From contig NZ_JAOVZR010000001.1 in NCBI RefSeq assembly GCF_026619415.1, positions 2,356,001 to 2,420,000 of the forward strand: a stretch of DNA of 64,000 nucleotides. The letters are read 5' to 3'. Source of the DNA: Hoeflea algicola (lineage in GTDB: Bacteria; Pseudomonadota; Alphaproteobacteria; Rhizobiales; Rhizobiaceae). The position numbers and the translations under genes are program-made. The notes below the pieces were generated by a model that did no database searches, had not been told where the DNA came from, and saw only the letters and a list, made by a program, of their open reading frames with translations. Position 1 is the first letter of the stretch, and each line of letters begins with the position of its first letter. Of this stretch, positions 25,592-39,767 are shown one piece after another.

Positions 25592-26287
25592 TTGAGCCGT
25601 CTTGATCCTTCCCTCATTGCCGATCTGCCGCCTTTCGCGGGAATGGATCGCCAATCTCTGGAGGGCATGCTCGCCAAGGCGGTCTCCGTCCGTCATCCGA
25701 AAGATTCGCATATTTTCCGGGAAGCCGAAAAGGCAAATTCGTTCTTTTTGCTTCTTGATGGATTTGTCCGCGTGGTCAAGGTGACTCCGGATGGCGAACA
25801 GGTCATCATCCGCTATATTGCCGCCGGCGAATTATTGGGAATTGCCAAGGCACTTGGCCGCGAAACCTATCCGGCGAACGCCGTGGCCGCAGCTGATTGC
25901 GTTCTGCTTTCATGGCGTTCCTCCATCTGGGATGCCATCGTTTCGACCCATCCGGGGTTTGCGACCAACACCTATTCGCTGGTCGGGGAACGGCTTGTCG
26001 GCACCCAGGACCGTGTTGTCGAGCTTGCCACCGAACGGGTCGAACAAAGGGTTGCCAACGCGGTTCTCAATCTCGCCAGGCAAACCGGACGCAAGACCGA
26101 GGATGGGATCCTGATCGACTTCCTGATTTCCCGCCAGGACATTTCCGAGATGACCGGGACGACGCTTCATACCGTTTCCCGCCTGCTCAGCAGCTGGGAA
26201 ACCAAGGGATGGATCAAGAGTGGGCGCCAGCGGATCACCATCATTGAGGGACACGAGTTGATGATGCTGGCCACCGCGCGCAGTTAA
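25592..26287 (+). CDS. nnrR: NnrR-like Crp/Fnr-family regulator (TTG start)
   Basis: 231 aa. The start is TTG at 25592, supported by GGAG 7 nt upstream and by the family N-terminus. Residues about 20-140 are the cyclic-nucleotide-binding-like sensor domain, with no FNR-type cysteine cluster, so it is not an oxygen sensor by that mechanism. The C-terminal helix-turn-helix SRQDISEMTGTTLHTVSRLLSSWE has the TLHTVSR recognition helix of NnrR/DNR nitric-oxide regulators. It probably controls nos, nnrS and the DUF1858 gene through the boxes seen here. Confidence 0.85.
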   Translation: MSRLDPSLIADLPPFAGMDRQSLEGMLAKAVSVRHPKDSHIFREAEKANSFFLLLDGFVRVVKVTPDGEQVIIRYIAAGELLGIAKALGRETYPANAVAAADCVLLSWRSSIWDAIVSTHPGFATNTYSLVGERLVGTQDRVVELATERVEQRVANAVLNLARQTGRKTEDGILIDFLISRQDISEMTGTTLHTVSRLLSSWETKGWIKSGRQRITIIEGHELMMLATARS

Positions 26288-26293
26288 GGCGGC

Positions 26294-26512
26294 TCAGCCC
26301 TTGTCGTCGGGCGCGATTGCGGAGTTGAGCATATCGAGCAATGGTTCGGCATCGCGCGAATGTTCGTGCGCCGCATCACCAACGCTGTGAAACGAACTCA
26401 GCACGCACCCGACGCAATGCATCTTCAGTGCCAGCAACACGGCAATTGTCTGCGGATAGTGGCTCATCACCACATCCATCGACATATCGATTGTTATCTC
26501 CTGCTTGCCCAT
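26294..26512 (-). CDS. DUF1858 redox-disulfide domain protein
   Basis: 72 aa from ATG at 26512. The whole protein is a DUF1858 domain (MSMDVVMSHYPQTIAVLLALKMHCVGCVLSSFHSVGDAAHEH), with the CxxC pair in HCVGC. Related domains occur beside hybrid cluster proteins and ScdA/YtfE-type iron-sulfur repair proteins active under nitrosative stress. It is convergent with nnrR, with only 6 bp between them. An NnrR-type box lies 60 bp before its start. Confidence 0.85.
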   Translation of the reverse strand: MGKQEITIDMSMDVVMSHYPQTIAVLLALKMHCVGCVLSSFHSVGDAAHEHSRDAEPLLDMLNSAIAPDDKG

Positions 26513-26565
26513 CAAGGTTCCCAAAACGCTGCAATGCTAGACTAGCAGGCTTGGCAGACCCCAGT

Positions 26566-26579
26566 TTGATCCATCGCAA
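26566..26579 (-). promoter_or_regulatory. NnrR/FNR-type box upstream of the DUF1858 gene
   Basis: TTGATCCATCGCAA keeps TTG-N8-CAA and one full TTGAT half-site. Its centre is 60 bp upstream of the ATG at 26512, close to the 65 bp seen for nosR, so it fits an activator site near -41.5. Confidence 0.65.
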
Positions 26580-26754
26580 TGAACTTCGAAATGGCGCTAC
26601 CTTGCGCACCAGGAGGCGGGTGGCTCCGTGCACAATATAGGGCTCAGGCTCCTGATTTGAGCTCCTGCGCGGCCGTTAGGGTTAACTTTTCATTGCGTTT
26701 GCTTACCAGCAGGAACAGTGCATTTTCTAAGCGTCCTCCATAGGAGCGCCCGGC

Positions 26755-28434
26755 ATGAAGCTGATAGCAATAACCAAAAGACTGATCCTCAATCCCGTGG
26801 CCGCGGTTGCTGCCCTGGTAATATGCACGGCGTTTCTCTATTTGCTCGAACGGGCAATCAACCACATGCCGTTCGTCATACTTTCTGTCCTGGGCATGGC
26901 GACCGTGATCTTCCTGCTCAGCCGCAAGGCCTATTTCTCAATCTACACAGCGCTTACGCTCACGACACTGATTTCCGTCGCCTCGGTGCTCAAATATCGC
27001 ACCAAGGGTTTTGATCTTCATGCCTACGATGTGATCTTCACCGGAACCGACCCCAAGGCGTTTGCCTTTCTGCTCGATGAATTCACCATTTACATCGTCC
27101 CGTTTGCCGGGTTGATGCTGTGCGCAGTACTGGCGCTCGCGCTGGTCTTCATCTGGGATCGCAAGAGCCGGATAACGGCGCCATGGCGAGCCGGGTTGAT
27201 GGCGGCCACCTTCGCGCTGATCCCGGTGAGTTATCCGCTCAAGGCCGACGAACCGCGATATTTCCATTATCTCGGCGGTTTCAACGCCTCTGCCTTTTTT
27301 GTCTCGTTCCTCGACATCAAGGACGCCGCTCTCGGTCGCGGCATCGGCGAAAAATTTGCCAAAATGCCGGCTGCCGAACCCTTTGCTGCACCTGAGGCCT
27401 GCGGAGCAACGGGGCCAAAGCCGGATCTTTTTGTGGTTCTCAGCGAAAGCCAGAGCGACCTCAGCCGGCTGAACGAGTTCGGAATTGACCAGCATTTTTC
27501 AAAGCAGTTCAAATCCGCCGACGGCAACTCCCACGGACTACGGGTCGAAACCTTTGGTGGTGGAACCTGGATCTCCAATTTCTCGTTTCTGACCGGGCTG
27601 TCCAGCCTCGATTTCGGCTGGCAGGCGCCGTATCTGACAACGGCGATGGAGGGCCGGATCAATTATTCGCTCGCCACAGAACTCAAGCGCTGCGGTTACC
27701 GGACGGCCGTGCTGATGCCGATGAAGTTCACCTTCGTCAATGAAGGCCCGTTTCTGAAATCGATCGGCGTTGACGAAGTCCTCGACTTTGATCGCATTGG
27801 CGCCAGCGAATATGCCCACCATGACAGGTTCTATTACGAGGCCGCCCGGGCATTTATCGAGGAGCATCGCAAGACCGACGGCAGGCCGCTGTTTCTCCAG
27901 GTCCAGACCATGTTTGCGCATTCGCCCTACTCTGCCCAGCTGGCCGCCTCCTCCCCAGCCGACGATATCGAAACCGGCAACGCCGAACTGGACGAGTACA
28001 TCCGGCGGGTTGACCAGGCACAACAGGATTTCCGCTGGTTTCTCGGCCAGACCGAGGCCGACAGCAAGCGGCACCCCTCCATCGTTCTCGAATTCGGTGA
28101 CCACCAGTCATTCGCAACGCGCGACGTCATCACCCAGCAGTTCCCGGATTTTGCCATCGATAACCTGACCTCTTCGGCCTACCAGTCGTTTTTCACGGTC
28201 CATGGCTACGGTGTGGATGTCGACATGCGCCCCTTCCAGTTCGCCAATCTGGATATCGGTTATCTTGGCGTCTCACTGCTGGAAGCCGCAGGCCTGGAAG
28301 AATCACCCATGTACGCCAATCTTGGTGCGCTCAGGGACCGCTGTGAGGGTCGACTGTTCTATTGCCCCGACCGAACTGCGGTCGATCAGCATCTGAATCG
28401 ACGCATCGCCTCGGGGTATCTTGTGGTCGAGTAA
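26755..28434 (+). CDS. Membrane sulfatase-fold phosphoglycerol transferase-like protein (OpgB/LtaS family)
   Basis: 559 aa. Four or five N-terminal membrane helices (to about residue 165) precede a periplasmic alkaline-phosphatase-superfamily domain. Visible metal and nucleophile motifs: FVVLSESQSDL with the metal-binding Glu, GGGTWISNFSFLTG with the likely Thr nucleophile, MFAHSPYS, and EFGDHQS for the distal metal. Relatives transfer phosphoglycerol to periplasmic glucans (OpgB, rhizobial CgmB) or to lipids. GGAG precedes the ATG by 7 nt (26744-26747). It stands alone before the glycogen operon. Confidence 0.82.
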   Translation: MKLIAITKRLILNPVAAVAALVICTAFLYLLERAINHMPFVILSVLGMATVIFLLSRKAYFSIYTALTLTTLISVASVLKYRTKGFDLHAYDVIFTGTDPKAFAFLLDEFTIYIVPFAGLMLCAVLALALVFIWDRKSRITAPWRAGLMAATFALIPVSYPLKADEPRYFHYLGGFNASAFFVSFLDIKDAALGRGIGEKFAKMPAAEPFAAPEACGATGPKPDLFVVLSESQSDLSRLNEFGIDQHFSKQFKSADGNSHGLRVETFGGGTWISNFSFLTGLSSLDFGWQAPYLTTAMEGRINYSLATELKRCGYRTAVLMPMKFTFVNEGPFLKSIGVDEVLDFDRIGASEYAHHDRFYYEAARAFIEEHRKTDGRPLFLQVQTMFAHSPYSAQLAASSPADDIETGNAELDEYIRRVDQAQQDFRWFLGQTEADSKRHPSIVLEFGDHQSFATRDVITQQFPDFAIDNLTSSAYQSFFTVHGYGVDVDMRPFQFANLDIGYLGVSLLEAAGLEESPMYANLGALRDRCEGRLFYCPDRTAVDQHLNRRIASGYLVVE

Positions 28435-28441
28435 CGCCGGG

Positions 28442-28487
28442 AAATTCATGTGAATTTTCAAGCACAGGTGCACAATTTCGCACCTGT
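28442..28487. repeat. Two adjacent inverted repeats between the transferase gene and glgP
   Basis: AAATTCA-TG-TGAATTT (28443-28458) is a compact palindrome. ACAGGTGC (28464-28471) pairs exactly with GCACCTGT (28480-28487) around 8 nt. They follow the upstream stop by 8-30 bp and have no T run, so they may be a weak terminator or operators for the glycogen operon. Confidence 0.45.
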
Positions 28488-28661
28488 CTAACACTGTCTG
28501 AATTCACAACGTTTGTGACGGAATCGCATAAAATGGCCAATCTAATGGATTTAAATGCTGGATATTGATGATGAAATCGTTCATTGCTGGTTTCCTCGCT
28601 TGGCGCGATGGCGCGCATTGCGCACGTTTGGAGCCGACAACCGATGATCTGGAAACCATTG

Positions 28662-31133
28662 ATGATCACCAAATCTGCCCTCGCCGATCTTCCCTCGCCC
28701 AGCCCACGCAGCGCCGACCCGGCAGCGCTGGCAGCCGAGATCATCGAACGGCTCACCTATTCGATCGGCAAGGACGCCAAGGTCGCCAAACCGCATGACT
28801 GGATGACTGCTACCATCCTGGTGATCCGCGACAGGGTGATCGACCGGTGGATGGCGTCGACAAGGCAAACCTATGAGAGCGGCGGCAAGCGGGTCTATTA
28901 TCTTTCGCTGGAATTCCTGATCGGCAGGCTGACCCGCGACGCAGTGTCCAATCTCGAAATGCTCGACGAGGTCAGCGAAGCGCTGCAAGCGCTTGGCGTG
29001 GATTTTGACGCAGTCGCCGCCCTGGAACCCGACGCGGCCCTCGGCAATGGCGGACTGGGGAGACTTGCGGCCTGCTTCATGGAATCCATGGCCACGGTCG
29101 ATGTTCCCGCCTATGGCTACGGCATCCGGTATGTCCATGGCCTGTTCCGTCAGCAAATGAGCGATGGCTGGCAGGTCGAACTGCCGGAAAACTGGCTGGC
29201 CCACGGCAATCCGTGGGAGTTTCAACGTCACGAGTGCGCTTACGAAATCGGTTTCGGCGGCACCGTGGACAGCGTTGATGACGGCACCACCGGGACCCAG
29301 CGCTGCGTCTGGAAACCACTGGAGCGCGTGATCGCGGCTGCCTATGACACACCTGTGGTCGGATGGCGGGCCAAGCGTGTCAACACGCTCAGGCTGTGGA
29401 CCGCACAGCCAATCGATCCGATACTGCTCGACGCCTTCAACGCCGGTGATCACATCGGCGCCCTGCGTGACAGTAACAAGGCCGAGGCGCTCACCCGCGT
29501 GCTTTACCCCGCTGACCAGACCCCGGCGGGCCAGGAATTGCGGCTCAGGCAGGAATATTTCTTCTCTTCCGCCTCGCTTCAGGACATTCTGCGCCGTCAC
29601 CTGCAGCAATATGACGATCTGAGTTCGCTGCCCGACAAGGTCGCGATCCAGCTCAACGACACCCATCCAGCGGTTTCGGTAGCCGAATTGATGCGGTTGT
29701 TGATCGATGTTCACGGTATGGAATTCGACCCCGCCTGGGACATCACCCGCAAAACCTTCAGCTACACCAACCACACGCTGCTTCCCGAAGCGCTGGAAAG
29801 CTGGCCGGTGCCCTTGTTTGAACGGCTGCTGCCCCGTCACATGCAACTGGTTTACGCCATCAACGCCACCGTTTTACGTCACGCCCGCAAGGTGCGCGGC
29901 TATGGCGATGAACAGGCCCGCTCGGTCTCGCTGATCGATGAAGGCGGCGAACGTCGTGTCCGTATGGGCAATCTGGCCTTTGTCGGTTCGCATTCGATCA
30001 ACGGCGTATCGGCGCTACACACAGATCTGATGAAACAGACCGTATTTTCCGATCTGCACGGGCTCTACCCGGAGCGCATCAACAACAAAACCAACGGCAT
30101 CACCCCGCGGCGCTGGCTGATGCAGTGCAATCCCGGCCTGTTCTCGCTCATCCGCGAGGCCATCGGCGACGAGTTCATGGACGATGCCGAAGCGCTCTCC
30201 GCGCTCGATGCCTTTGCCGGCGATTCCGAATTCCGCGCCCGCTTTGCCGCCATCAAGCGCGAAAACAAGGCGCAACTGTCAAATCTTGTCGCTCGCCGGA
30301 TGGGTATCAAACTCGATCCGTCGGCGATGTTCGACATCCAGATCAAGCGAATTCACGAATACAAGCGGCAATTGCTCAACATCATCGAGACCGTGGCGCT
30401 GTACGACCAGATCCGCTCGCACCCCGAACTCGACTGGGTCCCGCGTGTGAAATTCTTCGCCGGCAAGGCGGCGCCGAGCTATCACAATGCCAAGCTCATC
30501 ATCAAACTCGCCAACGACGTGGCGCGGGTGATCAACAATGATCCCGCCGTGCGCGGCCTGCTCAAGGTCGCCTTCATCCCCAATTACAACGTCTCGCTGG
30601 CCGAGGTGATGGTGCCGGCCGCGGATCTGTCCGAGCAGATTTCGACCGCAGGCATGGAAGCCTCGGGCACCGGCAACATGAAGTTCGCCCTCAATGGTGC
30701 GCTGACCATCGGTACGCTTGACGGCGCCAACGTCGAAATCCGCGAATGTGTGGGCGAGGACAATATCTTCATCTTCGGGCTCACCGCCGACGAGGTCGCC
30801 GCGCGCCGCGCCGAAGGCCATGAGCCCCGCGCCATCATCGAGGCGTCAAGCGAACTGTCGCAAGCGCTGACGGCTATTTCGTCGGGCGTTTTCAGCCAGG
30901 ACGACCGTGACCGTTTCACCGATCTTGTCGCCGGGCTTTACGACCATGACTGGTTCATGGTCACGGCCGATTTTGACGCTTACGCCAAGACCCAGCGCCA
31001 GGTTGACGCTTTGTGGGTTGACGAAGAGGCGTGGTATAGCCGTACTATCATCAATACCGCGCGGGTTGGCTGGTTCTCATCAGACCGCACAATCCGCCAG
31101 TATGCGAAAGAAATCTGGAAAGCCGGCCCATGA
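28662..31133 (+). CDS. glgP: Glycogen phosphorylase
   Basis: 823 aa from ATG 28662, which gives the family's usual length; an open frame extends to 28584. It releases glucose-1-phosphate from glycogen ends. Evidence includes [27 protein letters not shown] near the N-terminus, the [17 protein letters not shown] segment, [11 protein letters not shown], and the pyridoxal-phosphate lysine region [23 protein letters not shown]. It is first in the operon and overlaps glgB by 4 nt (ATGA). Confidence 0.95.
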   Translation: MITKSALADLPSPSPRSADPAALAAEIIERLTYSIGKDAKVAKPHDWMTATILVIRDRVIDRWMASTRQTYESGGKRVYYLSLEFLIGRLTRDAVSNLEMLDEVSEALQALGVDFDAVAALEPDAALGNGGLGRLAACFMESMATVDVPAYGYGIRYVHGLFRQQMSDGWQVELPENWLAHGNPWEFQRHECAYEIGFGGTVDSVDDGTTGTQRCVWKPLERVIAAAYDTPVVGWRAKRVNTLRLWTAQPIDPILLDAFNAGDHIGALRDSNKAEALTRVLYPADQTPAGQELRLRQEYFFSSASLQDILRRHLQQYDDLSSLPDKVAIQLNDTHPAVSVAELMRLLIDVHGMEFDPAWDITRKTFSYTNHTLLPEALESWPVPLFERLLPRHMQLVYAINATVLRHARKVRGYGDEQARSVSLIDEGGERRVRMGNLAFVGSHSINGVSALHTDLMKQTVFSDLHGLYPERINNKTNGITPRRWLMQCNPGLFSLIREAIGDEFMDDAEALSALDAFAGDSEFRARFAAIKRENKAQLSNLVARRMGIKLDPSAMFDIQIKRIHEYKRQLLNIIETVALYDQIRSHPELDWVPRVKFFAGKAAPSYHNAKLIIKLANDVARVINNDPAVRGLLKVAFIPNYNVSLAEVMVPAADLSEQISTAGMEASGTGNMKFALNGALTIGTLDGANVEIRECVGEDNIFIFGLTADEVAARRAEGHEPRAIIEASSELSQALTAISSGVFSQDDRDRFTDLVAGLYDHDWFMVTADFDAYAKTQRQVDALWVDEEAWYSRTIINTARVGWFSSDRTIRQYAKEIWKAGP

Positions 31134-33337
31134 AACAAAAGGGAACCGTGCGCGACGCCGACAAGACGGGCTTCAGCCTGCCTGTGGATGAGGCAGAAGC
31201 AATCGCTTCGGGAGCGCATGCGGACCCTTTTTCTGTTCTCGGACTACAAGATCACCAGAAAGGCATGATTGCCCGTGCCTTCATCCCCGGTGCCGATGCG
31301 GTCCAGGTATTGACCTTGGTTGGCGAGCCCGTCGGTCAGCTTGAACAAGGTGCGGTGGCAGGCCTGTTCGAAGGCCGGGTCAACCTCAAGCAGCGCCAGC
31401 CGCTACGCTATTCCGCCACCAATGCGACCGGTGCCTGGCAGATCGGCGATCCCTACAGCTTCGGGCCGGTACTGGGGCCGATGGACGATTATTTCATCGC
31501 CGAGGGCTCGCATCTGCGGCTGTTCGACAAGCTCGGCGCGCATCCGATCACGCATGAAGGCGTGGAGGGCGTGCATTTTGCCGTCTGGGCGCCCAATGCC
31601 CGCCGCGTCTCCGTCGTCGGCGATTTCAACGACTGGGACGGGCGCCGCCATGTCATGCGCAAGCGCAGCGATGTTGGCATCTGGGAGATTTTTGCCCCCG
31701 ACGTTAAACCCGGCACCGCCTACAAGTTCGAGATCATCGGGCCGGACGGGCAGAAACTGCCGCTCAAGGCCGACCCCTATGCACGTCGCGCCGAGTTTCG
31801 TCCGGCTACCGCTTCCATCGTCGCTGCCGGCCTCGATCATGAATGGGGCGATCAGGCCCACCGCGATCATTGGAGCAAGGTTGATCCCCGCCGTCAGCCG
31901 ATGTCGGTATACGAGGTGCATCCCGGCTCCTGGCGCCGCCACGATGACGGCTCGTTCTTCTCCTGGGACCAGATGGCTGCCGAATTGATCCCCTATTGTG
32001 TGGAGATGGGCTTTACCCATATCGAATTTCTGCCGGTTTCCGAGCACCCCTATGATCCGTCTTGGGGCTATCAGACCACAGGGCTATATGCGCCATCAGC
32101 GCGTTTTGGCGAGCCTGCGGGGTTTGCCCGGCTTGTCGATGGCGCCCATCAGGTCGGTGTCGGCGTCATTCTCGACTGGGTGCCTGCGCATTTTCCGACT
32201 GACGCCCACGGCCTGTCGAATTTCGACGGCACCGCGCTTTACGAGCACGCCGATCCACGTCAGGGTTTTCACCCGGACTGGAACACGGCGATCTACAATT
32301 TTGGCCGGCGGGAAGTGGTGTCGTTCCTGGTCAACAACGCGCTGTTCTGGGCCGAGGCCTATCATGTCGACGGCCTGCGGGTCGATGCAGTCGCCTCGAT
32401 GCTCTATCTCGATTATTCCCGCAAGGAAGGCGAGTGGATACCCAACAAGGATGGCGGCCGGGAAAATCTCGAAGCCGTCAATTTCCTGCGCGAGATGAAC
32501 AAGGCGGTCTACGCCACCCATCCCGGCATCGTCACCATTGCCGAGGAATCCACTTCGTGGCCCAAGGTATCGGCGCCGGTGCATGAGGGCGGGCTGGGCT
32601 TCGGGTTCAAATGGAACATGGGCTTCATGCACGATACCCTGTCCTACATGAGCCGCGATCCGATCCATCGCAAACACCATCATGACGACCTCACCTTTGG
32701 CCTGCTCTATGCCTTTTCGGAGAATTTCGTGTTGCCGCTCTCCCACGACGAAGTGGTGCATGGCAAAGGCTCGCTGCTAACCAAGATGCCCGGCGACGAG
32801 TGGCAGAAGTTCGCCAATTTGCGTGCCTATTACGGCTTCATGTGGGGCTACCCTGGCAAGAAGCTGCTGTTCATGGGCCAGGAATTTGCCCAGCGCGGCG
32901 AATGGAGCGAGGCCCGGCAACTCGACTGGGATCATCTCGACGACCCTCGCCATCACGGCATGCAGAACCTGGTGCGCGATCTCAACAAGCTTTACGCCCG
33001 GCTACCCGCGCTTCACGCCCGCGATTGCGAGCCGGAAGGCTTTGAATGGCTGATCGCCGATGACAGCGCCAATTCGGTGTTTGCCTGGGCCCGCCACGCG
33101 CCCGGCGAAATGCCGGTGGTGGTCATCTCGAATTTCACACCTAACGTTCACACAAGCTACCTGGTGCCGATGCCCGCAGGCGGAACCTGGCGCGAGATCT
33201 TCAATTCCGACGCCACCATCTATGGCGGCTCCGGCAAGGGAAACATGGGCGAAGTGACCACGCGTCTGGAGGATGGGCGCACGGTTGCCGAGCTGACACT
33301 GCCGCCATTGGCAACATTGATGCTGACGCCCGGCTGA
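31130..33337 (+). CDS. glgB: 1,4-alpha-glucan branching enzyme
   Basis: 735 aa. An N-terminal extra module and a CBM48 domain ([24 protein letters not shown]) precede the GH13 barrel. Catalytic residues are in [12 protein letters not shown] (nucleophile Asp), IAEESTSWP (acid/base Glu) and [13 protein letters not shown] (third Asp). It makes alpha-1,6 branches in glycogen. It overlaps glgP by 4 nt and is followed after 34 bp by glgC with GGGAGGA before the ATG. Confidence 0.95.
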   Translation: MKQKGTVRDADKTGFSLPVDEAEAIASGAHADPFSVLGLQDHQKGMIARAFIPGADAVQVLTLVGEPVGQLEQGAVAGLFEGRVNLKQRQPLRYSATNATGAWQIGDPYSFGPVLGPMDDYFIAEGSHLRLFDKLGAHPITHEGVEGVHFAVWAPNARRVSVVGDFNDWDGRRHVMRKRSDVGIWEIFAPDVKPGTAYKFEIIGPDGQKLPLKADPYARRAEFRPATASIVAAGLDHEWGDQAHRDHWSKVDPRRQPMSVYEVHPGSWRRHDDGSFFSWDQMAAELIPYCVEMGFTHIEFLPVSEHPYDPSWGYQTTGLYAPSARFGEPAGFARLVDGAHQVGVGVILDWVPAHFPTDAHGLSNFDGTALYEHADPRQGFHPDWNTAIYNFGRREVVSFLVNNALFWAEAYHVDGLRVDAVASMLYLDYSRKEGEWIPNKDGGRENLEAVNFLREMNKAVYATHPGIVTIAEESTSWPKVSAPVHEGGLGFGFKWNMGFMHDTLSYMSRDPIHRKHHHDDLTFGLLYAFSENFVLPLSHDEVVHGKGSLLTKMPGDEWQKFANLRAYYGFMWGYPGKKLLFMGQEFAQRGEWSEARQLDWDHLDDPRHHGMQNLVRDLNKLYARLPALHARDCEPEGFEWLIADDSANSVFAWARHAPGEMPVVVISNFTPNVHTSYLVPMPAGGTWREIFNSDATIYGGSGKGNMGEVTTRLEDGRTVAELTLPPLATLMLTPG

Positions 33338-33371
33338 ACCGGACGCGGCGAAAACCGAACGGGAGGAAGAC

Positions 33372-34639
33372 ATGGAGCAGAAAAGGGTCCAGCCACTGGC
33401 GCGTGACGCCATGGCCTATGTACTGGCGGGCGGCCGCGGCAGTCGGCTCAAGGAACTCACCGACGTTCGCGCCAAACCCGCGGTCTATTTCGGCGGCAAG
33501 ACGCGGATCATCGATTTCGCCCTGTCGAACGCGCTCAATTCCGGTATTCGGCGTATCGGCGTGGCCACGCAATACAAGGCCCACTCGCTGATCCGCCACC
33601 TGCAGCGTGGCTGGAACTTCCTGCGGCCAGAGCGCAATGAAAGCTTCGACATTCTGCCCGCCAGCCAACGCGTTTCGGAAACGCAATGGTATGACGGCAC
33701 CGCCGACGCGGTGTTCCAGAATATCGACATCATCGAAAGCTATGCGCCCAAATACATGGTCATTCTGGCGGGCGACCACATCTACAAGATGGACTATGAA
33801 TTGATGCTGCAACAGCACGTCAATTCCGGCGCCGACGTGACCGTTGGCTGCCTCGAAGTGCCACGCATGGAAGCCACCGGCTTCGGCGTCATGCATGTCG
33901 ACGCCAGCGACACTATCATCGACTTTGTCGAAAAGCCCGCCGACCCCCCGGCCATGCCCGACAAGCCCGATATGGCGCTTGCCTCGATGGGCATCTATGT
34001 CTTCAACACCGATTTCCTGATGGATGAATTACGCCGCGATGCCGAAACCCCCGGTTCGAGTCGTGATTTCGGCAAGGACATCATTCCCTATATCGTCAAG
34101 AACGGCAAAGCCGTGGCGCACCGGTTTACCGATTCCTGTGTCCGCGAAACCCCCAGCCACGAGGCCTACTGGCGTGATGTTGGAACCATTGATGCCTATT
34201 GGCAGGCCAACATCGATCTCACCGACATCCTGCCGGAACTCGATCTTTACGACCGCTCCTGGCCGATCTGGACCTATGCAGAGATCCGCCCGCCGGCAAA
34301 ATTTGTGCATAACGAAGACGGCCGCCGCGGCATGGCGTTGTCATCGCTGGTCTCGGGCGATTGCATCATCTCCGGTGCCGAGCTGAACCGCTCGCTGCTT
34401 TTCTCTGGCGTTTTGTGCCGGTCCTATTCATCCCTCAATGAAGCGGTGGTATTGCCGGAATGCGTGATCGGTCGGGACGCGCATCTGGCGCGAGTGGTGC
34501 TTGATCGCGGCGTCAAGATTCCGGCAGGCCTGATCGTTGGCGAAGATAAGGAGCTCGACGCCAGCCGCTTTACACGCACCGAATCGGGTATCTGCCTGAT
34601 CACTCAGGAAATGCTCAACCGCGCGGGGCTGATTTACGA

Positions 34640-34643
<4 letters not shown>
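33372..34643 (+). CDS. glgC: Glucose-1-phosphate adenylyltransferase (ADP-glucose synthase)
   Basis: 423 aa. The nucleotide-binding signature [27 protein letters not shown], the allosteric/catalytic [21 protein letters not shown], and the C-terminal left-handed beta-helix with hexapeptide pattern ([15 protein letters not shown]) are all present. It makes ADP-glucose, the committed donor for glycogen. It overlaps glgA by 4 nt. Confidence 0.95.
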
Positions 34644-37715
<3,072 letters not shown>

Positions 37716-37716
<1 letters not shown>

Positions 37717-39701
37717 TGAACGACATCAACGGAATGGACCTGCCCAAAAGGCCTGGCGCGGAACCGACGGCAAACGGCGTGCGGTTTGCCGTGCGTGCTC
37801 CAGGGGCGACATCGGTGTGTGTCTGCCTGTTTGACGATGACGACCAGGAAACCGAGCGTGCGGATCTCACTGACGGCCCGGACGATTATTTCACCGGCTT
37901 TATCCCCGGCATCGGCGCAGGCGCGCGCTACGGCTTTCGCGCCGACGGCCCTTGGGCACCCGAACAGGGACATCTGTTTGACGCCAGCAAGCTGCTCGTC
38001 GACCCCTATGCGGTGCGGATCGACCGACCCTTTGCCTACGATCCCCGCCTAGGCACATTCGGCGAGGATACGGCCGCGCTCGTGCCGAAATCGGTGGTTG
38101 AACACATACTACCGGCGCTGAATCCAGCCAGGCCATATTTTCAATCGGGCGACTTGATCTACGAACTGCCGGTGCATGCGTTTACCCTGCTCCACCCCGA
38201 CATTCCCGAAGCCGACCGCGGCACGCTGCGGGCCCTCTGCCATCCCGCTATCATCGAGCATCTTGCTTCCCTGCATATAGGGGCTGTGGAACTGATGCCG
38301 ATCGCCGCATGGATTGACGAGCGGCATCTGCCGCCACTGGGGCTTACCAATGCCTGGGGTTACAACCCGGTCACCATGCTGGCGTTGGACCCACGCCTGG
38401 CCCCTGGCGGCATTGCCGACCTGCGCGATGCGGTTTACGCGCTGCATCAGGCCGGGATCAGTGTGTTTCTCGACGTTGTTTTCAATCACACCGGTGAGAG
38501 CGATACCGACGGCCCGACCCTGTCATTGCGCGGCCTTGGCAACGCTGCCTATTACCGCCATCATCGTGAAGATCCGGGATCGCTGGTCAACGATACCGGC
38601 TGCGGCAACACGCTGGCCTGCGATCGACCCGATGTTCAGGAACTGGTGCTCGCCGCCATGCGCCATTTCGTGACCCAGGCCGGTATCGACGGCTTTCGCT
38701 TCGACCTCGCTCCGATCCTCGGTCGCGACCCCGACGGGTTCTCGCCGAATGCGCGTCTGCTGCAACAGATTGTCGATGATCCGGTGCTGCATGACCGGGT
38801 CATGATCGCTGAACCCTGGGACATCGGTCCCGGCGGATATCAGCTTGGCAATTTCGGTCCGCCCTGGCTCGAATGGAACGACCGGGCCCGCGATGATATC
38901 CGCCGCTTCTGGCGTGGTGACGCCGGCATGACTGGTCAACTGGCAACACGGCTGTCCGGATCCTCCGACATCTTTGCCAGGGACAATGCCGTCAAAACCC
39001 GCAGCGTCAATTTCGTCTCGGCCCATGACGGCTTTCCGCTGGGCGATCTGGTGGCCTACGAAACCAAGCACAACGAAGCCAATGGCGAAGCCAACCGCGA
39101 TGGCCATGACGCCAATTATTCCTGGAACAACGGCACCGAGGGCTTAACCGATGATCCGGATATTCTCGCCGCGCGGGAAACCGACGCACAGGCGCTGATT
39201 GCCACCCTGTTTGCCAGCCGCGGTACGATCCTGCTGACTGCGGGCGACGAATTTGGCCATAGCCAGGGCGGCAACAACAATGCCTATGCGCAGGACAACC
39301 CGATCACTTGGCGCAATTGGGGCCATATCAATCACCAGCGCTTGGCCTTCACCCGCGCCTGGGCGAAACTCAGGGCCGAATCACCCTTGCTCGAACGGAC
39401 CCGTTTGTTGTCCGCTTCCGACGGATCAGATGATCCGGACCAGGTTGCCTGGCTGACTGCGGAGGGAGAGCCGATGACGCCGTCCGAGTGGGAGGACCCC
39501 GCGTGCGAGGCTTTCATGATGGCGCTGGGGCCAGCGGGAAACCGCCTGCTGGTTCTGTTCAACCGCGGGGCGCGGGCCCTGTGCCCAAAGCTTCCGGCGA
39601 CATCCGGTTGCTGGTGCCCCGCAATACCCGAATTCACCCGGGACGAGACCGTTCCCGCCCGCACGGTTATGGCCTGGAATGAGACCGTCACGACCCCATA
39701 G
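37716..39701 (+). CDS. glgX: Glycogen debranching enzyme
   Basis: 661 aa. CBM48 at the N-terminus (GVRFAVRAPGATSVCVCLFDD) is followed by a GH13 barrel with VFNHTGESDTDGP, GFRFDLAPILGR (nucleophile Asp), IAEPWDIGPGGYQLGNF (Glu) and SAHDGFPLGDLVAY. It removes alpha-1,6 limit branches. It is the last gene of glgP-B-C-A-pgm-glgX, an operon able to both make and break glycogen. Confidence 0.94.
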
Positions 39702-39767
39702 AACAAGCCGGTGCCCGGATCATGCCAAACGCACCGCGCGCCACTAGCTGCCTTAAGGAGGATCCCG

